Source of the DNA: Streptomyces olindensis
GTDB lineage: Bacteria; Actinomycetota; Actinomycetes; Streptomycetales; Streptomycetaceae
Direction of reading: 5' to 3'
Assembly (NCBI GenBank): GCA_000696115.1
Contig: JJOH01000022.1
Span: forward strand, 1-64,000
DNA: 64,000 nt
Part shown: one piece after another, positions 41,409 through 52,251 of the stretch
How the letters are laid out: every line of letters starts with the position of its first letter
Position numbering within the stretch: the stretch's first letter is position 1
Position numbers and translations under genes: made by a program
Notes under the pieces: model-generated
Told to the model about the DNA's origin: nothing
Database searches by the model: none
The model's input: only the letters and a program-made list of their open reading frames with translations

Positions 41409-42745
41409 AGCTCGACCCCCTTCTCGTCGGGCTTCTCGTCGTCGAGGGGCGCCTGCAGCAGGACGCGGGCCGCCCGGCGGCCGGTGGCGTCCAGGACCTC
41501 CAGCCGCCAGCCGGCGACCTCGAGCCGGTCACCGGCGGCCGGTATCCGGCCGAGCACCGTCGCCACCAGCCCGGCCAGCGTCTCGTAGGGTCCTTCGGGC
41601 GCGCGCAGCCCGACCCGCTCCAGGTGGTCCACGCGCGCGGAGCCGTCCGCCGAGTACAGGGCGTGGCCGGACTCGTCCGTGCCGGCCGGCGCGAGGTCCG
41701 GCAGCTCGTGCGGGTCGTGCTCGTCGCGCACCTCGCCGACGACCTCCTCGACGATGTCCTCCAGAGTGGCCACGCCCGCGGTGCCGCCGTACTCGTCGAT
41801 CACGACGGCCATCGTGCGCTTGCCGGAGAGCCGGTCCAGGAGGCGGTCGACGGTGAGCGTCTCCGGGACCAGCAGCGGCTCGCGCATCAGCTCGGAGACG
41901 AAGATCCGGGTCCGGCGCTCGGCCGGTACCGCCAGCACGTCCTTGACGTGCGCGGTCCCGACGACCGAGTCGAGCGTGCCGCGGTAGACCGGGAACCGGG
42001 ACAGGCCGGTCGCCCGGGTCGCGTTCGCCACGTCCTCCAGGGTCGCCTGCACCTCCAGGGCGACGACCTGCACCCGGGGCGTCATCACGTTCTCCGCGGT
42101 CAGGTCGGCGAGGTTCAGCGTCCGCACGAACAGCTCGGCGGTGTCGGCCTCCAGGACGCCTTCCCTGGCGGAGTGCCGGGCGAGCGCCGCCAGCTCCTGC
42201 GGCCCGCGCGCCGAGGCCAGCTCCTCGGCGGGCTCCACGCCGATCCGGCGCACGACCCGGTTCGCCGTGTTGTTGAGGTGGGTGATGAAGGGCCGGAACG
42301 CGGCGCTGAACCACCGCTGGGCGTTGCCCACGGTCTTGGCGACGGTCAGCGGCGAGGAGATCGCCCAGTTCTTCGGCACCAGCTCGCCGACGACCATCAG
42401 GAACACCGTCGACAGGGCCGTCCCGAGCACCAGCGCGAGGCTGTGCGACGCCGAGCGCGAGACGCCGAGGTCCTCCAGCGGCCCGGCGATCAGCGCGGCG
42501 ATCGACGGCTCGGCGAGCATGCCGACCACCAGGTTGGTGACGGTGATGCCGAGCTGCGCCCCGGAGAGCTGGAACGTCAGGTTCCGTACGGCCTTCAGCG
42601 CGCCCTGCGCGCCCCGCTCGCCGCGCTGCGCCGCCCGCTCCAGCTCGGCGCGCTCGACCGTGGTGAGGGAGAACTCCGCCGCGACGAAGGCGCCGCAGGC
42701 GAGCGAGAGCAGGATCGCCGCGAGGAGGAGAAGCACTTCGGTCAT
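41405..42745 (-). CDS. CNNM/CBS/CorC_HlyC membrane protein
   Basis: This 446-residue protein is the full-length version of the family: CNNM domain (QLGITVTNLVVGM; GELVPKNWAIS), two CBS domains and a C-terminal CorC_HlyC domain (about 350-430, GLVATVLGRIPAAGD). DEYGGTAGVATLEDIVEE is the conserved CBS2 end. Together with the shorter overlapping paralogue downstream it probably forms a heteromeric Mg/Co efflux or regulator complex, which is inference. Confidence 0.87.
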   Translation of the reverse strand: MTEVLLLLAAILLSLACGAFVAAEFSLTTVERAELERAAQRGERGAQGALKAVRNLTFQLSGAQLGITVTNLVVGMLAEPSIAALIAGPLEDLGVSRSASHSLALVLGTALSTVFLMVVGELVPKNWAISSPLTVAKTVGNAQRWFSAAFRPFITHLNNTANRVVRRIGVEPAEELASARGPQELAALARHSAREGVLEADTAELFVRTLNLADLTAENVMTPRVQVVALEVQATLEDVANATRATGLSRFPVYRGTLDSVVGTAHVKDVLAVPAERRTRIFVSELMREPLLVPETLTVDRLLDRLSGKRTMAVVIDEYGGTAGVATLEDIVEEVVGEVRDEHDPHELPDLAPAGTDESGHALYSADGSARVDHLERVGLRAPEGPYETLAGLVATVLGRIPAAGDRLEVAGWRLEVLDATGRRAARVLLQAPLDDEKPDEKGVEL

Positions 42746-42897
42746 CGGTTCACCCCCGTTCCATGGTTCTCCAGGACGGGGCGGGACGCGCGGTGTCGCG
42801 GACTGGGAGGCTCGCCCATGGGCGGACGCTCACAACCTTTCATACAGAACCGAGTGGCCATCCAAGGGTAAAGGATGGGCAAAGTCCTGCGGTCGGC

Positions 42898-43324
42898 CTA
42901 TGCCGTCAGCGGCTTCACCCAGCGTCGCCACTGCTCCTGGGGCGCGTACCCGGCGGCGCCCCACGCGTGGTGCGCGGTCTCGTTGCGGGTGAGCACCACC
43001 GCGTCCGCGCGCCGCCCGCCGAGCCCGCACGAAGCGTTCCTCGGCGGCGGCCAGCAGCGCGGACGCGACCCCCTGGCGGCGCCGGTCCGGGTGCACGGCC
43101 AGCCGGTACAGATGGCAGCGCCAGCCGTCGAACCCCGCGATCACCGTGCCGGCCAGCTCGCCCCCCTGCTCGGCGAGGAGCAGCGCCTCCGGATCGCGCT
43201 CCACGAGCCTCTCCACGCCGGCCCGGTCGTCGCTGATGCTCGTGCCTTCGGCGGCGACCTTCCAGAACGCCAGCACGGTGTCGAGGTCCTCGGGCGTCGC
43301 GGCCCGGATGCGCAGCTCCGTCAT
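42898..43324 (-). pseudogene. GNAT acetyltransferase gene with probable 2-bp frameshift
   Basis: The first about 100 codons from ATG 43324 encode a normal GNAT N-terminus and acetyl-CoA loop (LAVHPDRRRQGVASALLAAA). Near 43022 the frame then drifts into Arg-rich nonsense running to 42830. In the neighbouring frame the expected GNAT ending is intact (VVLTRNETAHHAWGAAGY then EQWRRWVKPLTA) with a stop at 42898. Inserting two bases near 43022 restores a 142-residue protein. It is a recent mutation or a sequencing error. Confidence 0.7.
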
Positions 43325-43379
43325 GCCGTGATCACATCACGCACGGGCGGCCGGGACAGGCCGTTCCATCATGCGGACG

Positions 43380-44270
43380 TCAGGCCCCGCGCACCCGTTC
43401 CATGACCGGCGCGAACGCCTCCATGTAGGGCTCCAGGACCGTGAAGTACGTGAAGCCGTAGCGCTGCCGCCGGGCCAGGACCTGCTCCGCCAGCTCCTCC
43501 GGCGTGCCGACCAGGGAGACGGGCAGGTCCAGCACCTGCTCCACCGTCAGGTCCGGCACGAGTTCCAGGAACGGCTGGACGGCGGCCTCCCGGTCCTCCG
43601 TGCCGATCACCATCTGCAGCAGCAGGTTGAGCTCGGGCGGCTCCTCGCGGTGCTCCGCGAGCTTCAGACACCGTGCCACGCGTTCGTCGAGCTCCTCCGC
43701 GGTGATCGGCGTCAGCTGCCCGGTCGTGCTGCCCGGCACCGTACGCGCCCCGGTGAACGCCGCGATGTCGGCGTGCTCGGCGCTCAGGCGCAGCACGCGG
43801 TCGCCGTTCCCGCCGATCAGCAGCGGCACCCGAGGCCGCTGCGCCGCCTGCGGCCGGTGCTCCTGCGAGTCCAGCAGCCGCTCCAACTCCTCGACCGTAC
43901 GCCGCAGGTGCTCCACCCGCTCGCCCGGCGAGCCGAACGGCAGCCCGGCCGACTCGTGCTCCGCCCGCACGTAGCCGGTGCCCAGGCCGAGTTCCAGGCG
44001 TCCGCCCGTCAGCGAGTCCGTCGTCGCCACCTCGCGGGCCAGCAGCGTCGGGTTGTAGAAGCCCGCGTTGAGGGTGAAGGTGCCCAGCCTCGGACGCTCG
44101 GTGGCCTCGGCGGCCGCCACGAGCGCGGGGAAGGGCGCGGGCATGCCCAGATGGTCGGGGACCAGGATCACGTCGTACCCCAGCTCCTCGGCCCGGCGGC
44201 ACTTGGCGCGCCACTCCCCGGCGGACCCGGGTTGCAGCAGATTGACCCCGAAGCGGAACGGACGCGACAT
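43380..44270 (-). CDS. LLM-class F420-dependent oxidoreductase
   Basis: This 296-residue TIM-barrel protein has the luciferase-like monooxygenase pattern: FRFGVNLLQPG, YDVILVPDHLG, LTGGRLELGLGTGYV and VPLLIGGNGDRVLRL. The size and opening fit the TIGR03621-type F420-dependent group. GAGGAG precedes ATG 44270. Substrate unknown. Confidence 0.87.
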   Translation of the reverse strand: MSRPFRFGVNLLQPGSAGEWRAKCRRAEELGYDVILVPDHLGMPAPFPALVAAAEATERPRLGTFTLNAGFYNPTLLAREVATTDSLTGGRLELGLGTGYVRAEHESAGLPFGSPGERVEHLRRTVEELERLLDSQEHRPQAAQRPRVPLLIGGNGDRVLRLSAEHADIAAFTGARTVPGSTTGQLTPITAEELDERVARCLKLAEHREEPPELNLLLQMVIGTEDREAAVQPFLELVPDLTVEQVLDLPVSLVGTPEELAEQVLARRQRYGFTYFTVLEPYMEAFAPVMERVRGA

Positions 44271-44316
44271 GAACTCTCCTCACATGGAAGCGACTTGAGT
44301 ACCCGCCGCGATTCCA

Positions 44317-46865
44317 TCACTCGTGCGCGATGGCCGCCAGTACGTTCATGCGGGATGCACGCAACGCCGGCAGCAGCGCCGCCACGACCCCGATCACCGC
44401 CGAACCGATCACCACGGCGACGATCGTGACCCACGGGATCGCGAGGGCCGTCATCCCCTGGAGCGCGAGCACCTGCTGCGTGCACAGGCCCCACACCAGC
44501 CCCAGCGCGAGCCCCAGGACCGCGCCGAACACGGCGATCACCACCGACTCCAGCCGGATCATCCGCCGCAACTGCCGCCGGGCCAGGCCGATCGCCCGCA
44601 GCAGCCCGATCTCCCGGGTGCGCTCGACGACCGACAGCGCGAGGGTGTTGACCACGCCGAGCACCGCGATGATGATCGCCAGCCCCAGCAGCGCGTACAC
44701 GAGGTACAGCAGGACGGCGATCTGGTCGTGGACGAGCTGCTTGTAGTCGGCCAGGTCCCGCACCTGCACCTGCGGATACGGGTCGAGGGTCGCCTCCAGC
44801 CGCGCGCGCAGCTCGTCGTCGCTCGTGCCCGGGGCGGCGTTGACGTACAGCGCGGAGTCCTGCCCGCCGGGCGCGTACCGCTCCAGCGTGCCGAGACCGA
44901 AGTAGAGCCCGCCCTGGGTGCCGAACCCCTCGGCGGAGTCCTGGTCGGTGAGGGCGCCGACCGTCAGCTCGGCCGAGCGTCCGCCCTGGAACTCCACCGG
45001 GACGGTGCCGCCCACCCGGACGCCGTGGTCGCGGGCGAAGTCCCGGTCCATGGCCAGGCGCCCGTCGGCGAGCGCGGCCGCCGAGTCCCCTTGCGTGTAG
45101 GTGATGTTGGCGACCTCGTCGAGCCGCGGATCGTAGCCCGCCGCGGTCGTCTCGACGCGGTCGCCGTCCGGCAGCCGCACCGCGACCGGCGTGAACCGCC
45201 CCCGTACGACGAGGCCCACGCCCTCGGTGTCGCGCACCGCGTCGGTGACCTCCTTCGGGAACGGCAGGAAGTTGGTGTTCTGGATGACGAAGTCGGCACC
45301 CAGCGTCCTGTCGATCTGCCGGTCGAACGACGCGGTCATCGACTCGCTCGCCACCGACATGCCGCCGACCAGGGCGAGACCGACCATCAGGGCGGCCGCG
45401 GTGGCTCCGGTACGGCGGGGATTGCGCAGGGCGTTGCGCTGGCTCATCCGGCCGATCGACCCGAACAACGCGGGGAAGGCCCCGCCCAGCACGCGGATCA
45501 CCGGGCGCACCAGCAGCGGACCGGCGATCACCGTCGCGATCAGGGTCAGCACGACACCGAGGCCCAGCAGGGACGCCGCCGACGCCGTCCGCTCGGACAC
45601 CGCGCACCCCACGAGCGCCGCCGCCCCGGCCGCCCCGACGACGGCGCCCGCCACCGCGCGCACCCGCAGTGGGCGGCCCACCCCGGCGACCTCGGCGTCC
45701 GACAGCGCGGCCATCGGTGAGACGCCCGCGGCCCGCCGCGCCGGGAGGTACGCGGCGACGAAGGTGACGCCGAGGCCGACGACGTACGCCGCCACGGGCG
45801 TCACCCAGCCGATGACCATCTCGTCTGCGTCGATGTTCATGCCGAGCAGGCCCATCAGCTCGATGAGCCCGGCCGCGAGCCCGATGCCCGCGGCGAGCCC
45901 CAGCGTGGAGCCGACCAGGCCGAGCAGGAGGGCCTCGGTGAGCACCGAGCGGCGCACCTGCCGCCGGTCGGCGCCGAGGGCGCGCAGCAGGCCCAGCTCA
46001 CGGGTGCGCTGGGCGATGAGCATCGAGAAGGTGTTGACGATCAGGAACACGCCGACCAGCACGGCGATCCCGGCGAAGCCGAGCATCACGTACTTGATGA
46101 CGTCGAGGAACCCGCCCAGCTGCTCGACGTCGGACTCGGCCTGCTCGTCGGCGGTCCGGAAGTCGTAGGTGTGCGCGCCGAGTGCGGCGGCCACGCGCCG
46201 CTTGAGCTGCTCGTCGCCGACGCCCTCCGCCGCGTCGACCGCGATGCCGGTGGCGGCCCGCGGGTCGCCGAGGAGTTTCGTCCGCGCGGTGGACGGGTCG
46301 AGGAAGACCAGGGCGGCGCCCGGATTGGTCGTGGTGAACGTGACGATGCCGACGACCCGGACCTCGAACGACCCGGGCGGCGCGATCACGGTGAGGGTGT
46401 CGCCGATGCGCACGTCCCTGCGGTCGGCGGTCTCCGAGTCGAGCAGCGCCTGGCCGGGTCCTCGCGGGGCGTGGCCGGAGGTCAGCTCCACGGGGCTGCG
46501 CTCGTTCGGGTTCCAGGCGTTGCCGAGCGTGGGCGCCCCGGTGGTGGGGCCGACCGGTTCGTTGTTCTCGTCGACGACCGTGAGCCCGTTGACGTCCACC
46601 TCGGCGCGTGCCGCCGCCACGCCGTCGACGCGCCGTACGCGTTCGGCGAGCGCGGCCGGCAGGGTCGCCGTCCGGCCGGAGGGCACCGCCTCGTCGAGGC
46701 CCTCCTTCGGGCTGACCGTGACATCGGCGGCGGTGGAGGCGAACAGCCGGTCGAAGGTGCGGCTGACGGTGTCCGAGAAGATCAGGCTCCCCGCGACGAA
46801 CGCGACGGACAGCAGGACGGCGAGCGCGGAGAGCAGCAGCCGCCCCTTGTGCGCCAGGAAGCTCC

Positions 46866-46884
<19 letters not shown>
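44317..46884 (-). CDS. FtsX-type ABC transporter permease
   Basis: This 855-residue permease has two FtsX/MacB-like cores. Each has a membrane segment, a large external domain and three closing helices. The first has an N-terminal helix near residue 20 and helices around 265-400; the second repeats this from about residue 480. LRALGADRRQVRRSVLTEA and LLRAIGLARRQLRRMIRLES are the paired coupling motifs. GTG 46884 has GAGGAG upstream and overlaps the end of the ATPase gene by 19 bases. Likely lipoprotein, peptide or envelope-stress function. Confidence 0.87.
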
Positions 46885-47711
<827 letters not shown>

Positions 47712-47788
47712 CCTGACTCTGCCCGAGCGTAATGTGACCCGGCACACACTCGGTATCCTCCGCGGGTCGGACTCCGGCCCTTGCCGGT

Positions 47789-47808
47789 GCTAGCGCCCTC
47801 GCGCTAGC
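47789..47808. promoter_or_regulatory. toxin-antitoxin operator, inverted repeat
   Basis: GCTAGCG (47789-47795) and CGCTAGC (47802-47808) are perfect inverted arms around CCCTCG, 8 bases before the antitoxin start. Position fits autorepression by the antitoxin. Confidence 0.6.
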
Positions 47809-47816
47809 GTCGAGGT

Positions 47817-48056
47817 ATGGCGAAGACCCAGCTGAACGTGCGAGTCGACGAGGGCACCGCCCGCGCCGCCCGCGAACGCGCCCTGGCCCGCGGGATGAGC
47901 GTCAACCGCTACATCGAGGAGCTGGTCAGACAGGACACCGGCGAGGTGGGCCACACGTTCGTGGAGGCCGCCGCCGACTTCATGAAGCAGTACGAGTCCG
48001 TCTTCGCCGAGGAGTTCGGCCCGGACCGTGAGGGCACGCGCGAAGGTCGCCACTGA
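47817..48056 (+). CDS. ribbon-helix-helix-type antitoxin
   Basis: This 79-residue protein begins with an RHH-like beta strand and helices (TQLNVRVDEGTARAARERAL, ARGMSVNRYIEELV), followed by an acidic tail likely to bind the toxin. It is followed at once by a Fic/Doc-like gene. The inverted repeat in its promoter supports autoregulation. Confidence 0.7.
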   Translation: MAKTQLNVRVDEGTARAARERALARGMSVNRYIEELVRQDTGEVGHTFVEAAADFMKQYESVFAEEFGPDREGTREGRH

Positions 48057-48060
48057 ACCG

Positions 48061-48435
48061 TTGAACAACCTCGAGATCGACCTCGCCTGGCTGCTGATGC
48101 TCGCCGAGCAGAAGACCCCCGGCGACCCCCAGGTCACCGACTGGGGAGCGCTCGTCGCCGCCGTCGCACGCCACCAGGCCCGGATATTCGACGTCCCCGT
48201 CTACGACAGCCCCCACGCCCGCGCCGCCGCGCTGCTCCAGCTCCTCATCCACGTCCCCGCGCTGGAACGTTCCAACGCCCTCTTCGCCTCCGCCGTCGCC
48301 TACGCCTACCTCGTCGCCGGCGGCGCCAAGGTCGTCACCTCGCCCGAGCAGGTCCGCGACCTCGCCCGGCTGGTCAAGAGCGGTGAGGCGTCCGTACGGG
48401 ACATCGAGCGGGAGCTGCGTCAGTGGAGCCTGTGA
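48061..48435 (+). CDS. degenerate Fic/Doc-family toxin component
   Basis: This product of about 124 residues resembles Doc proteins in overall helical pattern: IFDVPVYDSPHARAAALLQL, then HVPALERSNALFASAVAYAYL. The Fic core HPFxxGNKR is not conserved; ERSNALF stands in its place, so AMPylation or kinase activity is doubtful. TTG 48061 (5 bases after the antitoxin stop) is chosen to match the start of homology. GTG 48028 would give an 11-residue longer form overlapping the antitoxin. Its stop abuts that of the convergent methyltransferase. Confidence 0.6.
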   Translation: MNNLEIDLAWLLMLAEQKTPGDPQVTDWGALVAAVARHQARIFDVPVYDSPHARAAALLQLLIHVPALERSNALFASAVAYAYLVAGGAKVVTSPEQVRDLARLVKSGEASVRDIERELRQWSL

Positions 48436-49113
48436 CTACGCGCTGACACCCGGGCGCCACGCCGTGCCCAGCACGCAGTACGAGGCGGGCAGCACCGGCC
48501 CCTGCTCCGGCATCATCACCCGCCGGTAGGGGCCGAGCTCGAACCCGGCGTCCCGCAGTGCCCGCACGGGCTCCCGCGACAGGTGGCAGCCGCCGCTCAC
48601 CAGCGGCCACAGCGTCCGGTCCAGCGCGTGCTGCGTGAAGGTCATCGCCCGGCCACCGCCCCGGCCGTGCTCGAAGAACCGCACCTCGCCGCCCGGCCGC
48701 AGCACCCGCCGCAGTTCCCCGAGCGCCCGGGGCACGTCCCGCACACTGCACAGCACCAGCGACACCACGGCCGCGTCGAAGCCCTCGCTCTTGACCGGCA
48801 GCGCCTCGGCCGCCCCCGGCACCACGTCCACCGGAACGTCGGCGCGCAGGGCGGCCTCCACAGCCAGCTGCCGCAGCAGCCGCTCCGGCTCGATGGCCAC
48901 GACCTCCGAGACGGTGCCCGGGTAGTGCGCGAAGTTCAGCCCGTTGCCCGCGCCGATCTCGATCACCCGCCCGGACAGCCCGGCGAGCAGTCTCTCGCGC
49001 ATCCGGCCCATGCCCATCCGGGTCTCGGCGTGCACGCTGACCCGGGCGTAGTAGCGGGCGAAGAGCGGGTGGTGCACGGCATCCCGCGGCACCGTGCCGG
49101 AGCGGAGCGGCAT
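48436..49113 (-). CDS. class I SAM-dependent methyltransferase
   Basis: This 225-residue protein has a Rossmann-like methyltransferase fold with motif I VIEIGAGNGLNFAHYP, the acidic end of strand 2 (VAIEPE), and motif IV/post-motif FDAAVVSLVLCSV with LRRVLRPGGEVRFFEHG. It resembles UbiE/phospholipid-methyltransferase-like enzymes. ATG 49113 follows GGGAGG. Substrate unknown. Confidence 0.85.
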   Translation of the reverse strand: MPLRSGTVPRDAVHHPLFARYYARVSVHAETRMGMGRMRERLLAGLSGRVIEIGAGNGLNFAHYPGTVSEVVAIEPERLLRQLAVEAALRADVPVDVVPGAAEALPVKSEGFDAAVVSLVLCSVRDVPRALGELRRVLRPGGEVRFFEHGRGGGRAMTFTQHALDRTLWPLVSGGCHLSREPVRALRDAGFELGPYRRVMMPEQGPVLPASYCVLGTAWRPGVSA

Positions 49114-49233
49114 GGGGGACCTCCCTGACGAGGCGGGCCTACCGCGATTCTCCCCCGCGGGGACCCGGCGCACCCCTGCCTGCCGGTGACACCGGCGAAC
49201 CGGGTGCCCGCCACGGCCCGCCTCGTCGGCCGG

Positions 49234-50133
49234 CTAGGCGAGTTCCGCCGCCAGCAGCTCCGCCGTCCTGGCCACCAGCGGGTTGTCGGCCGGGGCGTCC
49301 TCCTCTGGCTGGGTGGTCAGCACGGACATCACGATCGGGGGACCGTCCGGCGGCCAGGTGATGCCCACGTCGTGGTTGCCGCCGTACCGCCCGCCGCCGG
49401 TCTTGTCGGCGATCAGCCAGTCGGCCGGCAGGGCCTTGCGGAACTTCTCGACGCTCGTGGTGTTGCGGAGCAGCCAGTCCGTCAGCCGGGCCCGGTCCCG
49501 CGGCTCCAGCGCGTCGCCGAGCACCAGACGGGCGTAGGTCCGGCCGATGGCGCGCGGGGAGGTCGTGTCGGTCACGCGCCAGGGTTCCGCGCTGTTGAGC
49601 TCGGGCTCCCACCGGTCGAGCCGGGTGACCCCGTCACCGATCGAGCGGGCGAACCGCGTGATCGCGGTCGGTCCGCCCAGCTCCTTCAGCAGCAGGTTGC
49701 CCGCGGTGTTGTCGCTGAAGCGGATGGTGGCGTCGCAGAGTTCGGCGACGGTCATGCCGGTCGCGACGTGGTCCTCGGTGATGGGGGAGTACCCGGAGTC
49801 CGTGACGTACTCCCGGGTGTAGTGGATGCGCCGGGCCAGGAACTCGCCGTCGCGGTCGAGGTCGCGCAGCACGGCAGCGGCGGCGAGCGTCTTGAAGACC
49901 GAGGCCATGGGGAAGAGCTCGTCGGCCCGGTACGCCACCGTCCGGCCCGTGCGCAGGTTGCGGGCGTACACCCCCAGGCGGGCGGTGTGTTCCTGCTCCA
50001 GCTTCCGCAGCCGTGCGGTGACGCCGCCGGTGCCCGGTAAGGCGTGGGCCGTGCCGCCGCCCAGCGAGAGAGCGGCGGCCGCGCCCAGCGCGAGGGCCGT
50101 GCGGCGGGACGGACGTGAGTGTGGGGTGTGCAC
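49234..50133 (-). CDS. bla: class A beta-lactamase, Tat-exported
   Basis: This 299-residue serine beta-lactamase has a Tat signal (SRRTALALGAAAALS, residues 9-23), nucleophile Ser78 and Lys81 (SVFK), the SDN loop at 140-142, the omega-loop glutamate E176 (EPELN) and KTGG at 244-247. All four class A elements are intact, so it should be active. GTG 50133 has GGAAGGGA upstream. A palindrome at 50148-50159 overlaps its probable promoter. Confidence 0.92.
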   Translation of the reverse strand: MHTPHSRPSRRTALALGAAAALSLGGGTAHALPGTGGVTARLRKLEQEHTARLGVYARNLRTGRTVAYRADELFPMASVFKTLAAAAVLRDLDRDGEFLARRIHYTREYVTDSGYSPITEDHVATGMTVAELCDATIRFSDNTAGNLLLKELGGPTAITRFARSIGDGVTRLDRWEPELNSAEPWRVTDTTSPRAIGRTYARLVLGDALEPRDRARLTDWLLRNTTSVEKFRKALPADWLIADKTGGGRYGGNHDVGITWPPDGPPIVMSVLTTQPEEDAPADNPLVARTAELLAAELA

Positions 50134-50147
50134 GGGGTTCCCTTCCG

Positions 50148-50182
50148 ACGTGATCACGTACGTAGTTCAACACGCGATCACG
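50148..50182. promoter_or_regulatory. palindromic operator pair upstream of beta-lactamase gene
   Basis: ACGTGATCACGT (50148-50159) is a perfect 12-bp palindrome and CGCGATCACG (50173-50182) a near copy, centres 24 bases apart. Could be repressor sites between bla and the bioD end. Confidence 0.4.
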
Positions 50183-50216
50183 TCCGCGTCGGTTTCACCG
50201 CACGGCCGCGGCACGC

Positions 50217-50942
50217 TCAGGACGCCGGCGGTGCCTCCCGTACCCGGAACGCCTCCGCGTCCCACGTGCCGTCGAGGCGGGGCGCCAACCAGTGCGGCGC
50301 GGCCGCCCGGAAGACGGCGGGGGAGAGGCCCCCCGACCCGGCGGGCACCGACCCCAGCAGCGGCGCCCCGGCCACGTCCGGCAGGTCCGCGAGGTTGCAG
50401 CGCGCGGCGAGATCCGGTTCCGCGGGCCAGCTCCCGATCACTACGCCCGCCAACTCCAGTCCCCGGGAGCGGAGTTCGCGTGCCGTCAGCTCCGTCGTGT
50501 TCAGCGTGCCGAGCCCGGCCGGTGCCACGACCAGCACCGGCGCCGACAGCAGCCCGGCCGCGTCCGCCAGCGTGCCGCCGGCCGCGTCGAACCGTACGAG
50601 CAGTCCGCCCGCCCCCTCCACCAGCACCAGGTCGTGCTCGGTGGCCAGCTTGGCGGCGGCCTCCGCGACCTCGTGCGGATGCACCGGGGCACGACCGGCC
50701 CGGCGGGCCGCCGTGGCCGGCGCCAACGGCTCCGGATAGCGGGCGAGTTCGGCCGTCGTCACCGGGCCCGCGAGGCGCGCGACCTCCGCGGCGTCCCCCG
50801 GCTCGTCCGGCCGCACGCCCGTCTGCGCGGCCTTCAGCACGGCCACCGAACGACCGGCCGCAAGCGCCGTCGCGGCGACGGCGGCGGTCACCACCGTCTT
50901 GCCGACCTCCGTGCCCGTGCCCGTGATCACCAGGACCGGCAT
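50217..50942 (-). CDS. bioD: dethiobiotin synthase
   Basis: This 241-residue ATP-dependent enzyme closes the ureido ring of 7,8-diaminopelargonate. It has the P-loop GTGTEVGKTVVTAA and the substrate/Mg site VEGAGGLLVRFD. It is third in the bioB-bioA-bioD operon and starts 13 bases after the bioA stop. Confidence 0.92.
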   Translation of the reverse strand: MPVLVITGTGTEVGKTVVTAAVAATALAAGRSVAVLKAAQTGVRPDEPGDAAEVARLAGPVTTAELARYPEPLAPATAARRAGRAPVHPHEVAEAAAKLATEHDLVLVEGAGGLLVRFDAAGGTLADAAGLLSAPVLVVAPAGLGTLNTTELTARELRSRGLELAGVVIGSWPAEPDLAARCNLADLPDVAGAPLLGSVPAGSGGLSPAVFRAAAPHWLAPRLDGTWDAEAFRVREAPPAS

Positions 50943-50955
50943 GTCATCACCCCGC

Positions 50956-52251
50956 TCATCCTTCTCGCGCCGCCGCGCACACCGCCCGCGCGATCCGCGC
51001 CAGGTCCGCGTCGCCCGTGACGTACGGCGGCATGGTGTAGATCAGATCGCGGAACGGCCGCAGCCACACGCCTTCGCGCACGGCCGCCTCCGTCGCCGCC
51101 CGCATGTCCACGGCGTGGTCCAGCTGCACGACCCCGATGGCGCCGAGGACCCGTACGTCCTTCACCCCCGGCAGGGCGGAGGCCGCCGCGAGTCCGTCCC
51201 GCAGTCCCGCCTCGATCCGCTTGACCTCGGCGAGCCAGTCCTGGCCGAGCAGCAGCTCGATCGAGGCGCACGCCACGGCCGCCGCCAGCGGGTTGCCCAT
51301 GAAGGTCGGACCGTGGGCCAGCACCGGGACCTCGCCCCGTGAGATGCCGTCGGCGACCCGCGCGGTGCACAGCGTCGCCGCCATCGTCAGATAGCCGCCG
51401 GTCAGCGCCTTGCCCACGCACATCACATCCGGCGTCACCGCCGCGTGCTCCGCCGCGAACAGGGCACCCGTGCGGCCGAAGCCGGTGGCGATCTCGTCGA
51501 ACACCAGCAGCACGCCGTGCGCGTCGCACGCCTCGCGCAGCACCCGCAGATACGCGGGGGAGTGGAACCGCATCCCGCCCGCGCCCTGCACCACCGGCTC
51601 GACGATCACCGCGGCCAGCTCGTCGGCGTGCCGCCCGATCAGCGACCGCAGGTGCTCGGCGTAGGCCTCGTCGTACTCCGTCGGGGGCGGGTCCGCGAAG
51701 ACCTGGCGTTGCAGCACCCCGGTCCACAACTCGTGCATCCCGCCCTCGGGGTCGCACACCGACATCGGCTGCCAGGTGTCGCCGTGGTAGCCGCCGCGCC
51801 AGGTCAGCAGCCGCTGTTTGCCGGGGAGGCCCAGTGAGCGCCAGTACTGGAGACACATCTTGACCGCGACCTCAACCGACACCGACCCGGAGTCCGCGAG
51901 GAAGACGTGCTCCAGCCCCTCGGGCGACATGTCGACAAGGAGCTTCGCCAGGCGTACGGCGGGCTCGTGGGTGAGTCCGCCGAACATCACGTGGCTCATC
52001 CGCCCGAGCTGCTCGCGCGCGGCCTCGTTCAGCACCGGGTGGTTGTAGCCGTGGATCGCCGACCACCAGGACGACATGCCGTCGACCAGCTCGCCCGAGC
52101 CGTCCGCGAGCCGCAGCCGTACCCCGCTCGCCGACTCCACGACGAGCGGTTCCTGCCGGCCGGGCATCGGCCCGTACGGGTGCCACACATGCCGCCGGTC
52201 GAGCTCCAGCAGCTCGGGCACCGTCAGCTCGGCCACCGTCGGCTCAGGCAT
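50956..52251 (-). CDS. bioA: adenosylmethionine-8-amino-7-oxononanoate aminotransferase
   Basis: This 431-residue class III aminotransferase makes 7,8-diaminopelargonate. Motifs are DRRHVWHPYGPM, DGMSSWWSAIHGYNHP (substrate Trp), FLADSGSVSVEVAVKM, VFDEIATGFGRTG (PLP aspartate) and VGKALTGGY (PLP lysine). ATG 52251 overlaps the bioB stop by 8 bases, indicating coupling. Confidence 0.94.
   Translation of the reverse strand: MPEPTVAELTVPELLELDRRHVWHPYGPMPGRQEPLVVESASGVRLRLADGSGELVDGMSSWWSAIHGYNHPVLNEAAREQLGRMSHVMFGGLTHEPAVRLAKLLVDMSPEGLEHVFLADSGSVSVEVAVKMCLQYWRSLGLPGKQRLLTWRGGYHGDTWQPMSVCDPEGGMHELWTGVLQRQVFADPPPTEYDEAYAEHLRSLIGRHADELAAVIVEPVVQGAGGMRFHSPAYLRVLREACDAHGVLLVFDEIATGFGRTGALFAAEHAAVTPDVMCVGKALTGGYLTMAATLCTARVADGISRGEVPVLAHGPTFMGNPLAAAVACASIELLLGQDWLAEVKRIEAGLRDGLAAASALPGVKDVRVLGAIGVVQLDHAVDMRAATEAAVREGVWLRPFRDLIYTMPPYVTGDADLARIARAVCAAAREG

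Noticed and set aside
39636..41588. Plus-strand frame of 650 codons
   Set aside because: Antisense shadow of the SGNH hydrolase and CNNM genes, with no recognisable domain.
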